Shown here: positions 1-6,350 of the stretch, in pieces
How the letters are laid out: each line of letters starts with the position of its first letter
How positions within the stretch are numbered: the stretch's first letter is position 1
From: CADDZP01 sp035948135
GTDB lineage: Bacteria; Actinomycetota; Acidimicrobiia; Acidimicrobiales; AC-14
Length of the DNA: 6,960 nucleotides
Assembly: GCA_035948135.1 (NCBI GenBank)
Contig: DASZJL010000182.1
Coordinates: 1 to 6,960, forward strand
Direction: 5' to 3'
Program-made: the position numbers and the translations under genes
Notes under the pieces: generated by a model
The model's database searches: none
Told to the model about the DNA's origin: nothing
The model's input: the letters and a program-made list of their open reading frames with translations, nothing else

Positions 1-44
1 CGGGCGTCTGGCCGAGCGACCATCGGTGCCACCAAGATGACCCG

Positions 45-1694
45 GTGGCGCACGACTCGATCGTCGAAGCCGCTCGCCGGCTGTTCGGGTACGACGCGCT
101 GCGGCCGGGCCAGCGGGAAGCGATCCAGAGCGTGCTCGACGGGCGGGACACACTCGCCGTGCTGGCCACCGGGAGCGGGAAGTCGGCGATTTACGAATTG
201 GCGGGGCCGCTGCTGTCAGGTCCGACCGTCGTCATCTCACCGCTGATCGCCCTCCAGCGCGACCAGCTGTCGGCGCTGGAGGCGGGCGGTGAGCTCGCCG
301 CCGTCGCCCTCAACTCGACGGCCTCGGCGCGGGAGCGTCGTGCCGTCCTCGGCCGGCTGTCGGGCGACGGCCGCCGGCCCGACTTCGTCTTCCTGGCGCC
401 AGAGCAAGTGGCGAACCCTGAGGTGCTCGAGCGTCTCGCCGCTCTCAAACCCGTCCTCCTCGCCGTAGACGAAGCGCATCTGGTGAGCCGTTGGGGCCCC
501 GACTTCCGGCCCGATTACCTGCGGATAGGGGCGGCGGTCGCAGCGATCGGCCGTCCGGTCGTCCTTGCCCTCACCGCCACCGCCGCTCCACCGGTGCGCG
601 ACGAGATCGTGCAGCGCCTGGGGATGCACGACCCCGCGGTCCTGGTACGCGGGTTCGAGCGGCCGAACATCCACCTTGGTGTGCACGCGTACTTCACCGA
701 CGAGCAGCACAAGCTCGAGGTCGTGACCAACGACGCGGTCGACGCCGCCCGCACCAAGGGCCACGGCATCGTCTACGGCGCGACGCACAAACGCGTTGAG
801 GGCCTTGCCACCGACCTGGCGGACCGAGGGCTGCGGGCGGCGGCCTACCACGCGGGCCTGGCCGACGGGGCGCGGACCGACGTCGAACGCCGGTTCCACG
901 CCGGCGACCTCGATGTCGTCGTTGCCACGATTGCCTTCGGGATGGGCGTGGACAAGCCCGACATCCGTTGGGTATTCCACGCCGATGTTTCCGGCTCCGT
1001 CGACGAGTACTACCAGGAGTTCGGCCGAGCAGGACGAGACGGCGAGCCAGCGGATGCCGTCCTCTACTTCCGTACCGAGGATCTGGCGCTCCCGCGGATG
1101 TATGCGGCGCGGACGGGGGCGAGTGAAGCGTCGTTGGCAACCCTCGCCGAGGCGCTGGGAAGTGGAACGGCACCCACGACCCTCGTCGAGCTCGAGCACC
1201 GGCCCGACTTCTCCCGCCACGGCGTCGAGGCGACGGCCCTGGCGCTCGCCGATGCCGGCGCTCTCACCGTCGACGCCGACGGCGTTGTCACCGTTGTTGG
1301 CGATCTCACCGAAGCAGTCGCAACGGCGAGCGACCAAGTGCACGCCCGACGGGCGATTGAGCGCACCCGAGTGGAAGCGATCGAGGCCTACGCCGAGCAG
1401 CGCGGATGCCGCTGGCGGTACGTACTCGAGTACTTCGGCGAACCGGCGGCCGAGCGGTGCGGCCACTGCGACAACGACGACCGGGCCACCGCCAACAGCG
1501 ACCAGTACAACGGGCCCCGGCCGTTCCCGCGGGGCGGCCGCGTCCGCCACCGCGCCTTTGGTGACGGCGAAGTCATCGGCTATGTGGGCTCGCGCATCCT
1601 TCTCGAGTTCGACAACGCCGGCTACAAGCGCCTCGACATGGATCTAGTCCTCGAGGGCGGCCTGCTGGAGGCGATCGACGGCCCCGGATCATGA
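45..1694 (+). CDS. RecQ-family ATP-dependent DNA helicase with PcrA-like C-terminal tail
   Basis: This is a superfamily 2 3'-5' DNA helicase of the RecQ family, expected to act in cytoplasmic DNA repair and recombination. The 549 residues show motif 0 (LFGYDALRPGQREAI, 13-27), Walker A ATGSGKS (41-47), motif Ia (65-74), DEAH (142-145) followed by the RecQ signature WGPDFRPDY, motif III LTATA (176-180), motif V FGMGVDKPDIRW (298-309) and motif VI QEFGRAGRDG (324-333). A 60-70 residue segment (about 360-430), possibly winged-helix, precedes the zinc region with C455, C472 and C475; the usual fourth cysteine is Asp478. There is no HRDC domain. Residues 494-545 (GGRVRHRAFGDGEV...GYKRLDMDLV) resemble the Tudor-like tail of PcrA/UvrD (DUF3553 type), seen in other actinobacterial RecQ paralogues as I recall them. 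The GTG start at 45 puts motif 0 at the usual distance, but no Shine-Dalgarno is visible and the frame stays open to the window edge, so a more upstream start cannot be excluded. The slipin gene follows after 46 bases. Confidence 0.94.
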   Translation: MAHDSIVEAARRLFGYDALRPGQREAIQSVLDGRDTLAVLATGSGKSAIYELAGPLLSGPTVVISPLIALQRDQLSALEAGGELAAVALNSTASARERRAVLGRLSGDGRRPDFVFLAPEQVANPEVLERLAALKPVLLAVDEAHLVSRWGPDFRPDYLRIGAAVAAIGRPVVLALTATAAPPVRDEIVQRLGMHDPAVLVRGFERPNIHLGVHAYFTDEQHKLEVVTNDAVDAARTKGHGIVYGATHKRVEGLATDLADRGLRAAAYHAGLADGARTDVERRFHAGDLDVVVATIAFGMGVDKPDIRWVFHADVSGSVDEYYQEFGRAGRDGEPADAVLYFRTEDLALPRMYAARTGASEASLATLAEALGSGTAPTTLVELEHRPDFSRHGVEATALALADAGALTVDADGVVTVVGDLTEAVATASDQVHARRAIERTRVEAIEAYAEQRGCRWRYVLEYFGEPAAERCGHCDNDDRATANSDQYNGPRPFPRGGRVRHRAFGDGEVIGYVGSRILLEFDNAGYKRLDMDLVLEGGLLEAIDGPGS

Positions 1695-1726
1695 CGGACA
1701 TCCGCCCGGTGCACGGGGCCGGGGCC
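1680..1726. repeat. 8-bp inverted repeat at the end of the helicase gene
   Basis: GGCCCCGG (1680-1687) is perfectly complementary to CCGGGGCC (1719-1726), with a 31-base spacer. It spans the helicase stop codon and most of the gap before the slipin gene. It could be a weak transcription terminator or attenuator. There is no T-tract after it, and GC-rich sequence produces such repeats readily, so the function is uncertain. Confidence 0.3.
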
Positions 1727-1732
1727 TAGCGT
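1727..1732 (+). promoter_or_regulatory. possible -10 element for leaderless slipin transcript
   Basis: TAGCGT fits the actinobacterial TANNNT -10 pattern and ends 8 bases before the slipin ATG. Transcription would then begin at or within a base or two of the start codon. No Shine-Dalgarno sequence lies upstream of this ATG, which agrees with a leaderless message, a common arrangement in Actinomycetota. No clear -35 element is visible. The call rests on position and a short degenerate motif. Confidence 0.3.
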
Positions 1733-1740
1733 TTGGGTCG

Positions 1741-2505
1741 ATGGCTGCAGGCATCACGATCGTCGTCTTGGTCGTCGTCGTCATCTTCCTCTTCGCTGCG
1801 CTCAAGGTCGTGAAGGAGTATGAACGCGGCGTCGTCTTCCGACTGGGCCGGGTCAAGGGCGCCCGCGGCCCCGGGCTCATCATCCTCGTGCCGATCATCG
1901 AGCGGATGACGAAGGTCAACCTGCAGACGATCACGCTCGACCTCGAACCGCAGGACGTCATCACCAAGGACAACGTGACGATCTCCGTCAACGCCGTCCT
2001 CTACTTCAAAGTCGTCGAACCCGTGGACGCCGTGGTTGTCATCCAGGACTACTTCTTCGCCACCAACCGCATCGCCGAGGGGACGCTGCGGTCCACCCTC
2101 GGCCAGCACGAGCTCGACGAGCTTCTCTCCCACCGCGACCGGATCAATGAGCAGCTGCAGGTCCAGATCGACCAGCTCACCGAGGCGTGGGGGATCAAGG
2201 TGGTCTCAGTCGAGGTCAAAGACGTCGACCTCCCCGACACCATGCGGCGAGCGATGGCCAAACAGGCCGAGGCCGAACGGGAGCGGCGGGCCAAGATCAT
2301 CGCTGCCGAGGGCGAGTTCGCGGCGTCCCAGCGGCTTTCCGAGGCGGGAGCGGTTCTCGGCAGTCAGCCGGAGTCGATGGAGCTGCGGCGCCTGCAGACG
2401 CTCGCCGAGATCGCCGTCGAACACAACTCGACGATCATCTTCCCGATCCCTGTCGAAGTCCTCGAACTGCTGCCGCCGGCTCGCCGCGGCGCCCGTCGCC
2501 CCTAG
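1741..2505 (+). CDS. slipin (stomatin-like SPFH/band 7 membrane protein)
   Basis: This 254-residue protein belongs to the stomatin/slipin branch of the SPFH superfamily. These are membrane-anchored scaffold proteins that oligomerise and organise membrane microdomains or membrane proteases. Residues 4-21 form one hydrophobic N-terminal segment rich in Val and Ile. It is followed by the family opening VKEYERGVVFRLGRVKG (24-40) and the SPFH domain to about residue 190. A helical, charged stretch (AKQAEAERERRAKIIAAEG, 173-191) is typical of the coiled-coil region. The C-terminal motif LQTLAEIAVEHNSTIIFPIP (218-237) is highly characteristic of slipins. The length is normal for the family. Many slipins sit beside an NfeD-type membrane protein; none is present here, since the next gene is convergent and unrelated. 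The ATG at 1741 puts the membrane segment directly at the N-terminus. The specific role cannot be deduced. Confidence 0.93.
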   Translation: MAAGITIVVLVVVVIFLFAALKVVKEYERGVVFRLGRVKGARGPGLIILVPIIERMTKVNLQTITLDLEPQDVITKDNVTISVNAVLYFKVVEPVDAVVVIQDYFFATNRIAEGTLRSTLGQHELDELLSHRDRINEQLQVQIDQLTEAWGIKVVSVEVKDVDLPDTMRRAMAKQAEAERERRAKIIAAEGEFAASQRLSEAGAVLGSQPESMELRRLQTLAEIAVEHNSTIIFPIPVEVLELLPPARRGARRP

Positions 2506-2511
2506 CGCGGC
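2483..2511. terminator. weak candidate hairpin between convergent slipin and SDR genes
   Basis: GCCGCG (2483-2488) pairs perfectly with CGCGGC (2506-2511) across a 17-base loop that contains the slipin stop codon. Only 18 bases separate the two convergent stop codons, so any terminator must overlap coding sequence. There is no T-tract on either strand. It is offered only as the best hairpin visible at this junction. Confidence 0.18.
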
Positions 2512-2523
2512 AATCAGCGCCCG

Positions 2524-3291
2524 CTAGAGACCGGGGCTGCTCTGCATGATGCCGCCGTCGACGAAGACGGTGGTGGCGGTGATGTAGCTGGCGGCGTCGC
2601 TGGCCAGGAAGGCGACGACGCCCGCGATCTCTGCGGGCTCGGCGAGGCGCCCGATCGGGATTGTGGCGTCGAGGACCCTGAGCTTGACGGGGTCGGCGAC
2701 TGTTTCCTTGTTGATCGGCGTGTCGACGGCGCCCGGGCCGACCCCGACGACGGTGATCTCGTGGGGCGCCAGCTCGACGCCCGCCGTCCGGGTCAGCATG
2801 CGCATGCCGCCCTTGGACAGGCAGTAGGCGGTGTTGCCGGGCATGGGCCAGTCCTCGTGCACCGAGGTGATGTTGATGATGCGCCCACCGCCGCCCTGGG
2901 CGATCATCTGCTTGGCCACCAGCTGCGTGCCAAAGAACGCGCTCTTGAGGTTGATGTCGAGGACCTTCGCGTACTGGTCCTCGGTGGTGTCGAGCACGGA
3001 CGTGCGCGTCTCGACCCCGGCGTTGTTCACCATGATGTCGACGCGGCCGAAGGCGTCAACGGTTGCTTTCACCAACTGCTGCAGGTCGGCCACCTTGCTG
3101 ACGTCGGCGTCGACCCCGATCGTCTTGTCACCGAGGGCGATCACCTGCTTCTCGACCTCATCAGTGGCCTCCGGGTCGCAGACGTAGTCGATGGCGACAT
3201 TGGCGCCCGCGCCCGCCAACGCCAGCACGATGGCCTTGCCGATGCCGCTGTTCCCGCCGGTGACGATCGCCGCTTTCCCGTGCAAGCTCAT
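2524..3291 (-). CDS. short-chain dehydrogenase/reductase, glucose 1-dehydrogenase-like
   Basis: This is a classical SDR-family NAD(P)-dependent oxidoreductase of 255 residues, the standard length. It shows the Rossmann cofactor motif TGGNSGIG (11-18), the adenine-contacting Asp in DADVS (61-65), NNAG (89-92), and a full catalytic tetrad N114, S143, Y156, K160 (the last two in YCLSK). The C-terminal FVDGG motif (243-247) is also typical. Overall wording is closest to glucose 1-dehydrogenase-like and 3-oxoacyl-ACP reductase-like SDRs; the substrate cannot be read from sequence. After the second beta strand (IDYV, 34-37) the Arg often seen in NADP-preferring members is absent, so NAD preference is possible. 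The ATG at 3291 sits just before the first beta strand; the open frame continues upstream but only into antisense of the next gene. It is divergent from the flavin oxidase gene and convergent with the slipin gene. Confidence 0.93.
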   Translation of the reverse strand: MSLHGKAAIVTGGNSGIGKAIVLALAGAGANVAIDYVCDPEATDEVEKQVIALGDKTIGVDADVSKVADLQQLVKATVDAFGRVDIMVNNAGVETRTSVLDTTEDQYAKVLDINLKSAFFGTQLVAKQMIAQGGGGRIINITSVHEDWPMPGNTAYCLSKGGMRMLTRTAGVELAPHEITVVGVGPGAVDTPINKETVADPVKLRVLDATIPIGRLAEPAEIAGVVAFLASDAASYITATTVFVDGGIMQSSPGL

Positions 3292-3314
3292 GGCATTCGC
3301 TCTATCACACCGGC

Positions 3315-3328
3315 ACCCTTGCCAGGGT
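3315..3328. promoter_or_regulatory. inverted repeat between divergent SDR and flavin oxidase genes
   Basis: ACCCT (3315-3319) and AGGGT (3324-3328) form a perfect 5-bp inverted repeat around the spacer TGCC. It lies near the middle of the 99-base gap between the two divergent start codons and overlaps a possible -35 sequence, TTGCCA, at 3319-3324. That position would suit an operator controlling one or both genes. The repeat is short, so chance occurrence is possible. Confidence 0.3.
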
Positions 3329-3347
3329 CCGAGTATGCGACGAGGAT
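3319..3347 (+). promoter_or_regulatory. possible sigma-70-type promoter for the flavin oxidase gene
   Basis: TTGCCA (3319-3324) matches the TTGACA -35 consensus at five of six positions. After a 17-base spacer comes GAGGAT (3342-3347), a poor -10 that keeps only the A at position 2, A at 5 and T at 6. Transcription would start around 3354, just before the hairpin at 3358. The -10 is weak, so this is only the best-spaced candidate in the gap. Confidence 0.25.
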
Positions 3348-3357
3348 GGAGCCGACG

Positions 3358-3384
3358 CAGCCTCGGGGGAGGCTGAGGAGGGGG
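3358..3384 (+). promoter_or_regulatory. 5'-leader hairpin abutting the ribosome binding site of the flavin oxidase gene
   Basis: CAGCCTC (3358-3364) pairs perfectly with GAGGCTG (3369-3375) around a GGGG loop, giving a stable 7-bp stem. It is followed at once by the purine-rich Shine-Dalgarno GAGGAGGGG (3376-3384), six bases before the ATG at 3391. The CCTC of the left arm could instead pair with GAGG of the Shine-Dalgarno, so two exclusive folds are conceivable, which would allow translational control. The pairing and the ribosome binding site are seen directly; the regulatory role is inference. The strong site also decides the start at 3391 over an in-frame ATG at 3346. Confidence 0.45.
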
Positions 3385-3390
3385 AACGCC

Positions 3391-4767
3391 ATGGCGAGCT
3401 CCGCGATCGACGCACTCCGGACGAAGGTAGGCGGCCAAGTCATTGCACCCGGCGACGCCGGCTACGACGAGGCTCGCAAGGTCTACAACGGCTCGATCGA
3501 CAAGCGGCCGGCCGCCGTCGTCCGTTGCACCAGCACCGGCGACGTGGCCGAGGCCATCGCCGCGGCGCGCGACGAGGGCCTTGATCTCTCGGTCCGCGGC
3601 GGCGGTCACAGCGCGCCCGGCTTCGGCACCAACGACGATGGGCTCGTGGTCGACCTGTCGCCCATGCAGGAGGTCATCGTCGACCCAGCGGCCAAGACGG
3701 CACGCGCCGGCGGAGGGTGCACGTGGGCAGGATTCAACGACGCGACCCACGCCCACGGCCTGGCGACGACAGGCGGCATCATCGGCACCACCGGGATCGG
3801 CGGGCTGACCCTCGGCGGCGGCATCGGCTACCTGGCACGCAAGTACGGCCTCTCGTGCGACAACCTTTTGGCCGCCGAGGTCGTCACCGCCGACGGCCAG
3901 GTGGTGAACGCGAGCGAGAAGGAGTACGACGACCTGTTCTGGGCCCTGCGAGGCGGTGGGGGGAACTTCGGCGTGGTGACGACGTTCGAGTACCAGCTGC
4001 ACCCAGTCAGCGAGATCTACGGTGGCCCGATCGCCTACCCGGCGGACCGCATCAACGACGTCGTCCACTTCTATCGCGAGTACATCGCCGACGCGCCCGA
4101 GGAGCTCGGTGGTTTCGTCGGCTTCCACGTTGCGCCCCCGCTGCCCTTCCTGCCGGAGGAGTGGCACTTCAAGAACGTGTGCCTTGCCGTGCCGTGCTGG
4201 GCCGGGCCCATGGACCAAGGCGAGAAGATGGTCAAGCCCTTCCTGGATGCGGTCGAGCCCGTCGGCTTTCACGTCGGCGCCATGCCGTATCCGGCCCTGA
4301 ACACGCTTTTCGATCCGCTGCTGCCACCCGGCCTCCAGGCCTATTGGAAGGCGAGCTTCGCCAAGGACATCAGCGACGCCGCCATCGCCGTGCACATGGA
4401 CTACGGCGCCCGGGTGCCGTCACTGCAGACGGCTGTGCACCTGTACCCCATCGACGGCGCAGTGCAGCGGGTGGGCCGGGCCGACACCGCGTTCGCCTAT
4501 CGAGACGTCGGGTTCTCGCCAGTCATCGCCGGCATGTGGGAGAACCCCGCCGACAACGACGCCAACATCGCCTGGGTCCGTGACTACTACGACGCCCTGC
4601 AGCCGTACGCGGCCGAGGGCGGCTACATCAACTTCATGGACGGCGACGACCAGGGCCGGATCAAGGCGAACTACAAGGGCAACTACGACCGTCTGGCCAA
4701 GGTGAAGGACCTGTACGACCCCGGCAACCTCTTCCACCTGAACCAGAACATCAAACCCGCGCTGTAG
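3391..4767 (+). CDS. FAD-linked oxidoreductase, berberine-bridge-enzyme type with bicovalent flavin
   Basis: This is a 458-residue flavoprotein of the PCMH/BBE family, which oxidises carbohydrates, alkaloids, polyketides and other secondary metabolites. The N-terminal FAD-binding 4 domain (about 35-205) has the VRGGGHSAPGFG motif with His73, and GLSCDNLL with Cys156. These are the two residues that attach FAD covalently in bicovalent members of the family. DLFWALRGGGGNFG (181-194) is the usual end of the flavin domain. The substrate domain follows, and the C-terminal BBE segment carries the NYKGNYDRL, VKDLYDPGNLF and NQNI motifs (about 427-455). No signal peptide or twin-arginine motif is visible, so a cytoplasmic location is likely. 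The ATG at 3391 has a strong Shine-Dalgarno (GAGGAGGGG, six-base spacing); an in-frame ATG at 3346 lacks one and would place a hairpin inside the gene. It is divergent from the SDR gene, so the pair may serve one redox pathway. The substrate is unknown. Confidence 0.94.
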   Translation: MASSAIDALRTKVGGQVIAPGDAGYDEARKVYNGSIDKRPAAVVRCTSTGDVAEAIAAARDEGLDLSVRGGGHSAPGFGTNDDGLVVDLSPMQEVIVDPAAKTARAGGGCTWAGFNDATHAHGLATTGGIIGTTGIGGLTLGGGIGYLARKYGLSCDNLLAAEVVTADGQVVNASEKEYDDLFWALRGGGGNFGVVTTFEYQLHPVSEIYGGPIAYPADRINDVVHFYREYIADAPEELGGFVGFHVAPPLPFLPEEWHFKNVCLAVPCWAGPMDQGEKMVKPFLDAVEPVGFHVGAMPYPALNTLFDPLLPPGLQAYWKASFAKDISDAAIAVHMDYGARVPSLQTAVHLYPIDGAVQRVGRADTAFAYRDVGFSPVIAGMWENPADNDANIAWVRDYYDALQPYAAEGGYINFMDGDDQGRIKANYKGNYDRLAKVKDLYDPGNLFHLNQNIKPAL

Positions 4768-4797
4768 CGGCGGCGACACGCCTCGCCCCGCTCCTTG

Positions 4798-6306
4798 TCA
4801 GCGGTCGGTTGCGAGGATGCCGTGCTCGATGGCGAAGAGCGCGGCCGCGCCCCTCGTCGATGCGCCGATCTTGGCGTAGATGTGCTGCACGTGATGGTCG
4901 GCCGTCTTGGCGGTGATCACGAGTCGCTCGGCCACCTGGCGGGTGGTGAGCCCGAGAGCGATGAGTCGCAGCACCTCAGCCTCTCTCGCCGTGAGTCCCG
5001 CCGGGAGCGCGGGGCGGGCCGCCCGCCGGTGCCCGGCCACCGCCAAGACCCGCTCGACCGCCTCACCGTCGAGTCGACCCCCGGCGCCCATGGCCCGCAG
5101 CTCGATGGCCGCCTCGTCGCGCGACAGCGCCGGCCGGTGGGGACGATCCGACACCATTGCCTGGTAGCAGTCTGCGGCGGCGAGGACGCGCTGTGCCTCG
5201 TCGAGGTGTCCGCTGCGCAGGCGGCGGTGGTAACCGGAGGCGTCGAGACGCTCATGGGACGAGCAGGCGGTGTCGGCCATCGACGCCGTGTATGGGAGGC
5301 GGCGCAAGAGTTGGTCGGTCACGAGCGCATGGATCTCGGCTCGGTCGCGCTCGTCGCGCGTCAACGACGCGGGTTTGTCCCACACTGTGTTCGCGACCGC
5401 GACGCGGCCGAGGTCGTGAACCAGCGCGGCCGCCTCGGCTTCAGGCCCGCATGCCTCGCGCGCCAGGCCGGCGACAGCACGCGAATGGCCACCCAGCCAC
5501 GGCGACTTCAAGTCAGAGAAGTCGGCGAGGACGAGCAGCGACTCGTGCACCGCGTCCTCCCCGAGTGGCGGACTCGGCGGGGCCACTTCGAGGGCGGCGT
5601 CCCACGGGTCCAAAGGCTCGACGTCGTCCCACCACTTCGCCCCTTCCGCGAGCGCGACGTCGGTGAGCTGCGGATCGTAGGCCTTCCCTCGCCGTCTGCG
5701 GATGATCGCCAGCGCACCGTCGATGCCCTCGATGCGAGCGAGGACCTCGAGCTCCTGACTTAGTTGGGCCATCCGCATCGGGCGCGGGATCCGTTCGCCC
5801 TTCGCACCCGTCGGCAGGCCCCGGCCGTTCCAGCGCTCGAAGCTTCCCGCCAGCGACGCCCGCACGTCCTCGCTGAGATCGAGGCGCTTGGCGAACACGT
5901 CCGCCACCTCGCACGCGGCCCGGAAGTTCAGCTCGGCCGCCTTCTTCCCTCCCGCCAGCACGGCGAGGACCGACCGCAGGCGATTGACACCCGCCGTGCC
6001 CGGACCGGCATGGGTGACCATCAGCCGCATCATGTCGAAGGGGTTGGCGAAGTCGGCTGCCATCGATTCGGCGCGCATCTCGATCTCGTCGCCGAACACC
6101 ACTGCCATGTCGAAGGCGTGTCCGGTGCACCCGAGGAACCGCAGGGCCGACGTCCACCAGGTCGTGGCCCGCTCGGCCGCGTCGGCGCCCGCCGCAGTCG
6201 CCAGACGCTGGCCGAGCACCGTGGCTCGGAGCTGCGATCCGGCCGGCTGGGCGAAGGCGTGGTCCTGGGCCACGGCGAGAAGCGCCCCGATCTCGACCTG
6301 CGTCAT
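4798..6306 (-). CDS. tandem HD-GYP-like domain protein with C-terminal LuxR helix-turn-helix
   Basis: This 502-residue protein is probably a cytoplasmic transcription regulator. Residues 436-502 are a LuxR-type DNA-binding domain (LTAREAEVLRLIALGLTTRQ... and HHVQHIYAKIG). Residues about 270-425 are an HD-GYP-like module: H274 in HSRAVAG, H297-D298 in VHDLGR, KPASLT, H326, SHERLDASGYH (350-360) and D379 in AAADCYQAM. It departs from the canonical set: Lys after HDxG is Arg301, the first His of HHE is Ser350, and GYP is GYH. Residues about 25-215 look like a second, more decayed HD-GYP copy: GC (59-60) stands where HD is expected, and FERWNGRGLPTG (156-167) corresponds to HERxDGxGYPxG. Related HD/LuxR fusions occur in actinobacteria as I recall them; their ligand is not established to my knowledge. 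The ATG at 6306 was chosen because the open frame upstream is antisense to the next gene; GTG at 6318 is an alternative. It is divergent from the SnoaL gene. Confidence 0.88.
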   Translation of the reverse strand: MTQVEIGALLAVAQDHAFAQPAGSQLRATVLGQRLATAAGADAAERATTWWTSALRFLGCTGHAFDMAVVFGDEIEMRAESMAADFANPFDMMRLMVTHAGPGTAGVNRLRSVLAVLAGGKKAAELNFRAACEVADVFAKRLDLSEDVRASLAGSFERWNGRGLPTGAKGERIPRPMRMAQLSQELEVLARIEGIDGALAIIRRRRGKAYDPQLTDVALAEGAKWWDDVEPLDPWDAALEVAPPSPPLGEDAVHESLLVLADFSDLKSPWLGGHSRAVAGLAREACGPEAEAAALVHDLGRVAVANTVWDKPASLTRDERDRAEIHALVTDQLLRRLPYTASMADTACSSHERLDASGYHRRLRSGHLDEAQRVLAAADCYQAMVSDRPHRPALSRDEAAIELRAMGAGGRLDGEAVERVLAVAGHRRAARPALPAGLTAREAEVLRLIALGLTTRQVAERLVITAKTADHHVQHIYAKIGASTRGAAALFAIEHGILATDR

Positions 6307-6325
6307 CGTCGGCCGCACGCCAGCA

Positions 6326-6331
6326 ACCGTA
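6326..6331 (-). promoter_or_regulatory. possible -10 element for the HD-GYP/LuxR gene
   Basis: On the minus strand this reads TACGGT, matching the TANNNT -10 pattern, 19 bases upstream of the ATG at 6306. The palindrome at 6333-6350 lies directly upstream of it, in the -35/-10 spacer region, where a bound regulator could block polymerase. No convincing -35 is visible, so confidence is low. Confidence 0.25.
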
Positions 6332-6332
6332 G

Positions 6333-6350
6333 ATGGGGAGTTCTCCCGAT
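6333..6350. promoter_or_regulatory. operator-like palindrome between HD-GYP/LuxR and SnoaL genes
   Basis: ATGGGGAGTTCTCCCGAT is an 18-base near-perfect palindrome: GGGAG and CTCCC flank a TT centre, one G-G mismatch follows, and AT/AT closes the ends. It sits in the 78-base gap between divergent start codons. Its size and position suit a dimeric regulator, and the adjacent LuxR-type protein is an obvious candidate for autoregulation. A second, shorter inverted repeat (GCACC 6355-6359, GGTGC 6369-6373) lies beside it. The symmetry is seen; regulator identity is inference. Confidence 0.4.

Noticed and set aside
2..40. Possible tail of an upstream gene (12 codons then TGA at 38-40)
   Set aside because: Too short to recognise, and another frame is also open to the window edge. 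It cannot be told apart from chance.
37..246. 69-codon open frame starting at ATG 37
   Set aside because: It overlaps the helicase N-terminus, including Walker A, in another frame and is Arg/Ser/Gly-rich, so it is a shadow of the real gene.
237..1550. Long minus-strand open frame (437 codons) antisense to the helicase
   Set aside because: The plus strand here encodes every RecQ motif. The antisense translation shows no recognisable domain and is the expected by-product of GC-biased third codon positions.
1741..1800. Repeated GTC triplets near the slipin start, looking like a short tandem repeat
   Set aside because: They encode the Val-rich membrane segment with the preferred codon. Composition explains them.
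2761..3390. Upstream extension of the flavin oxidase open frame to a 668-codon protein
   Set aside because: The added part is antisense to the SDR gene and has no domain. A strong Shine-Dalgarno and family start position support 3391.
3292..4395. Upstream extension of the SDR open frame to 623 codons
   Set aside because: The extra N-terminal part lies antisense to the flavin oxidase and has low-complexity character. The SDR fold begins immediately after the ATG at 3291.
4772..4782. GGCG-ACA-CGCC mini-hairpin between the convergent flavin oxidase and regulator genes
   Set aside because: A 4-bp stem with a 3-base loop and no T-tract is too weak to call a terminator in GC-rich DNA.
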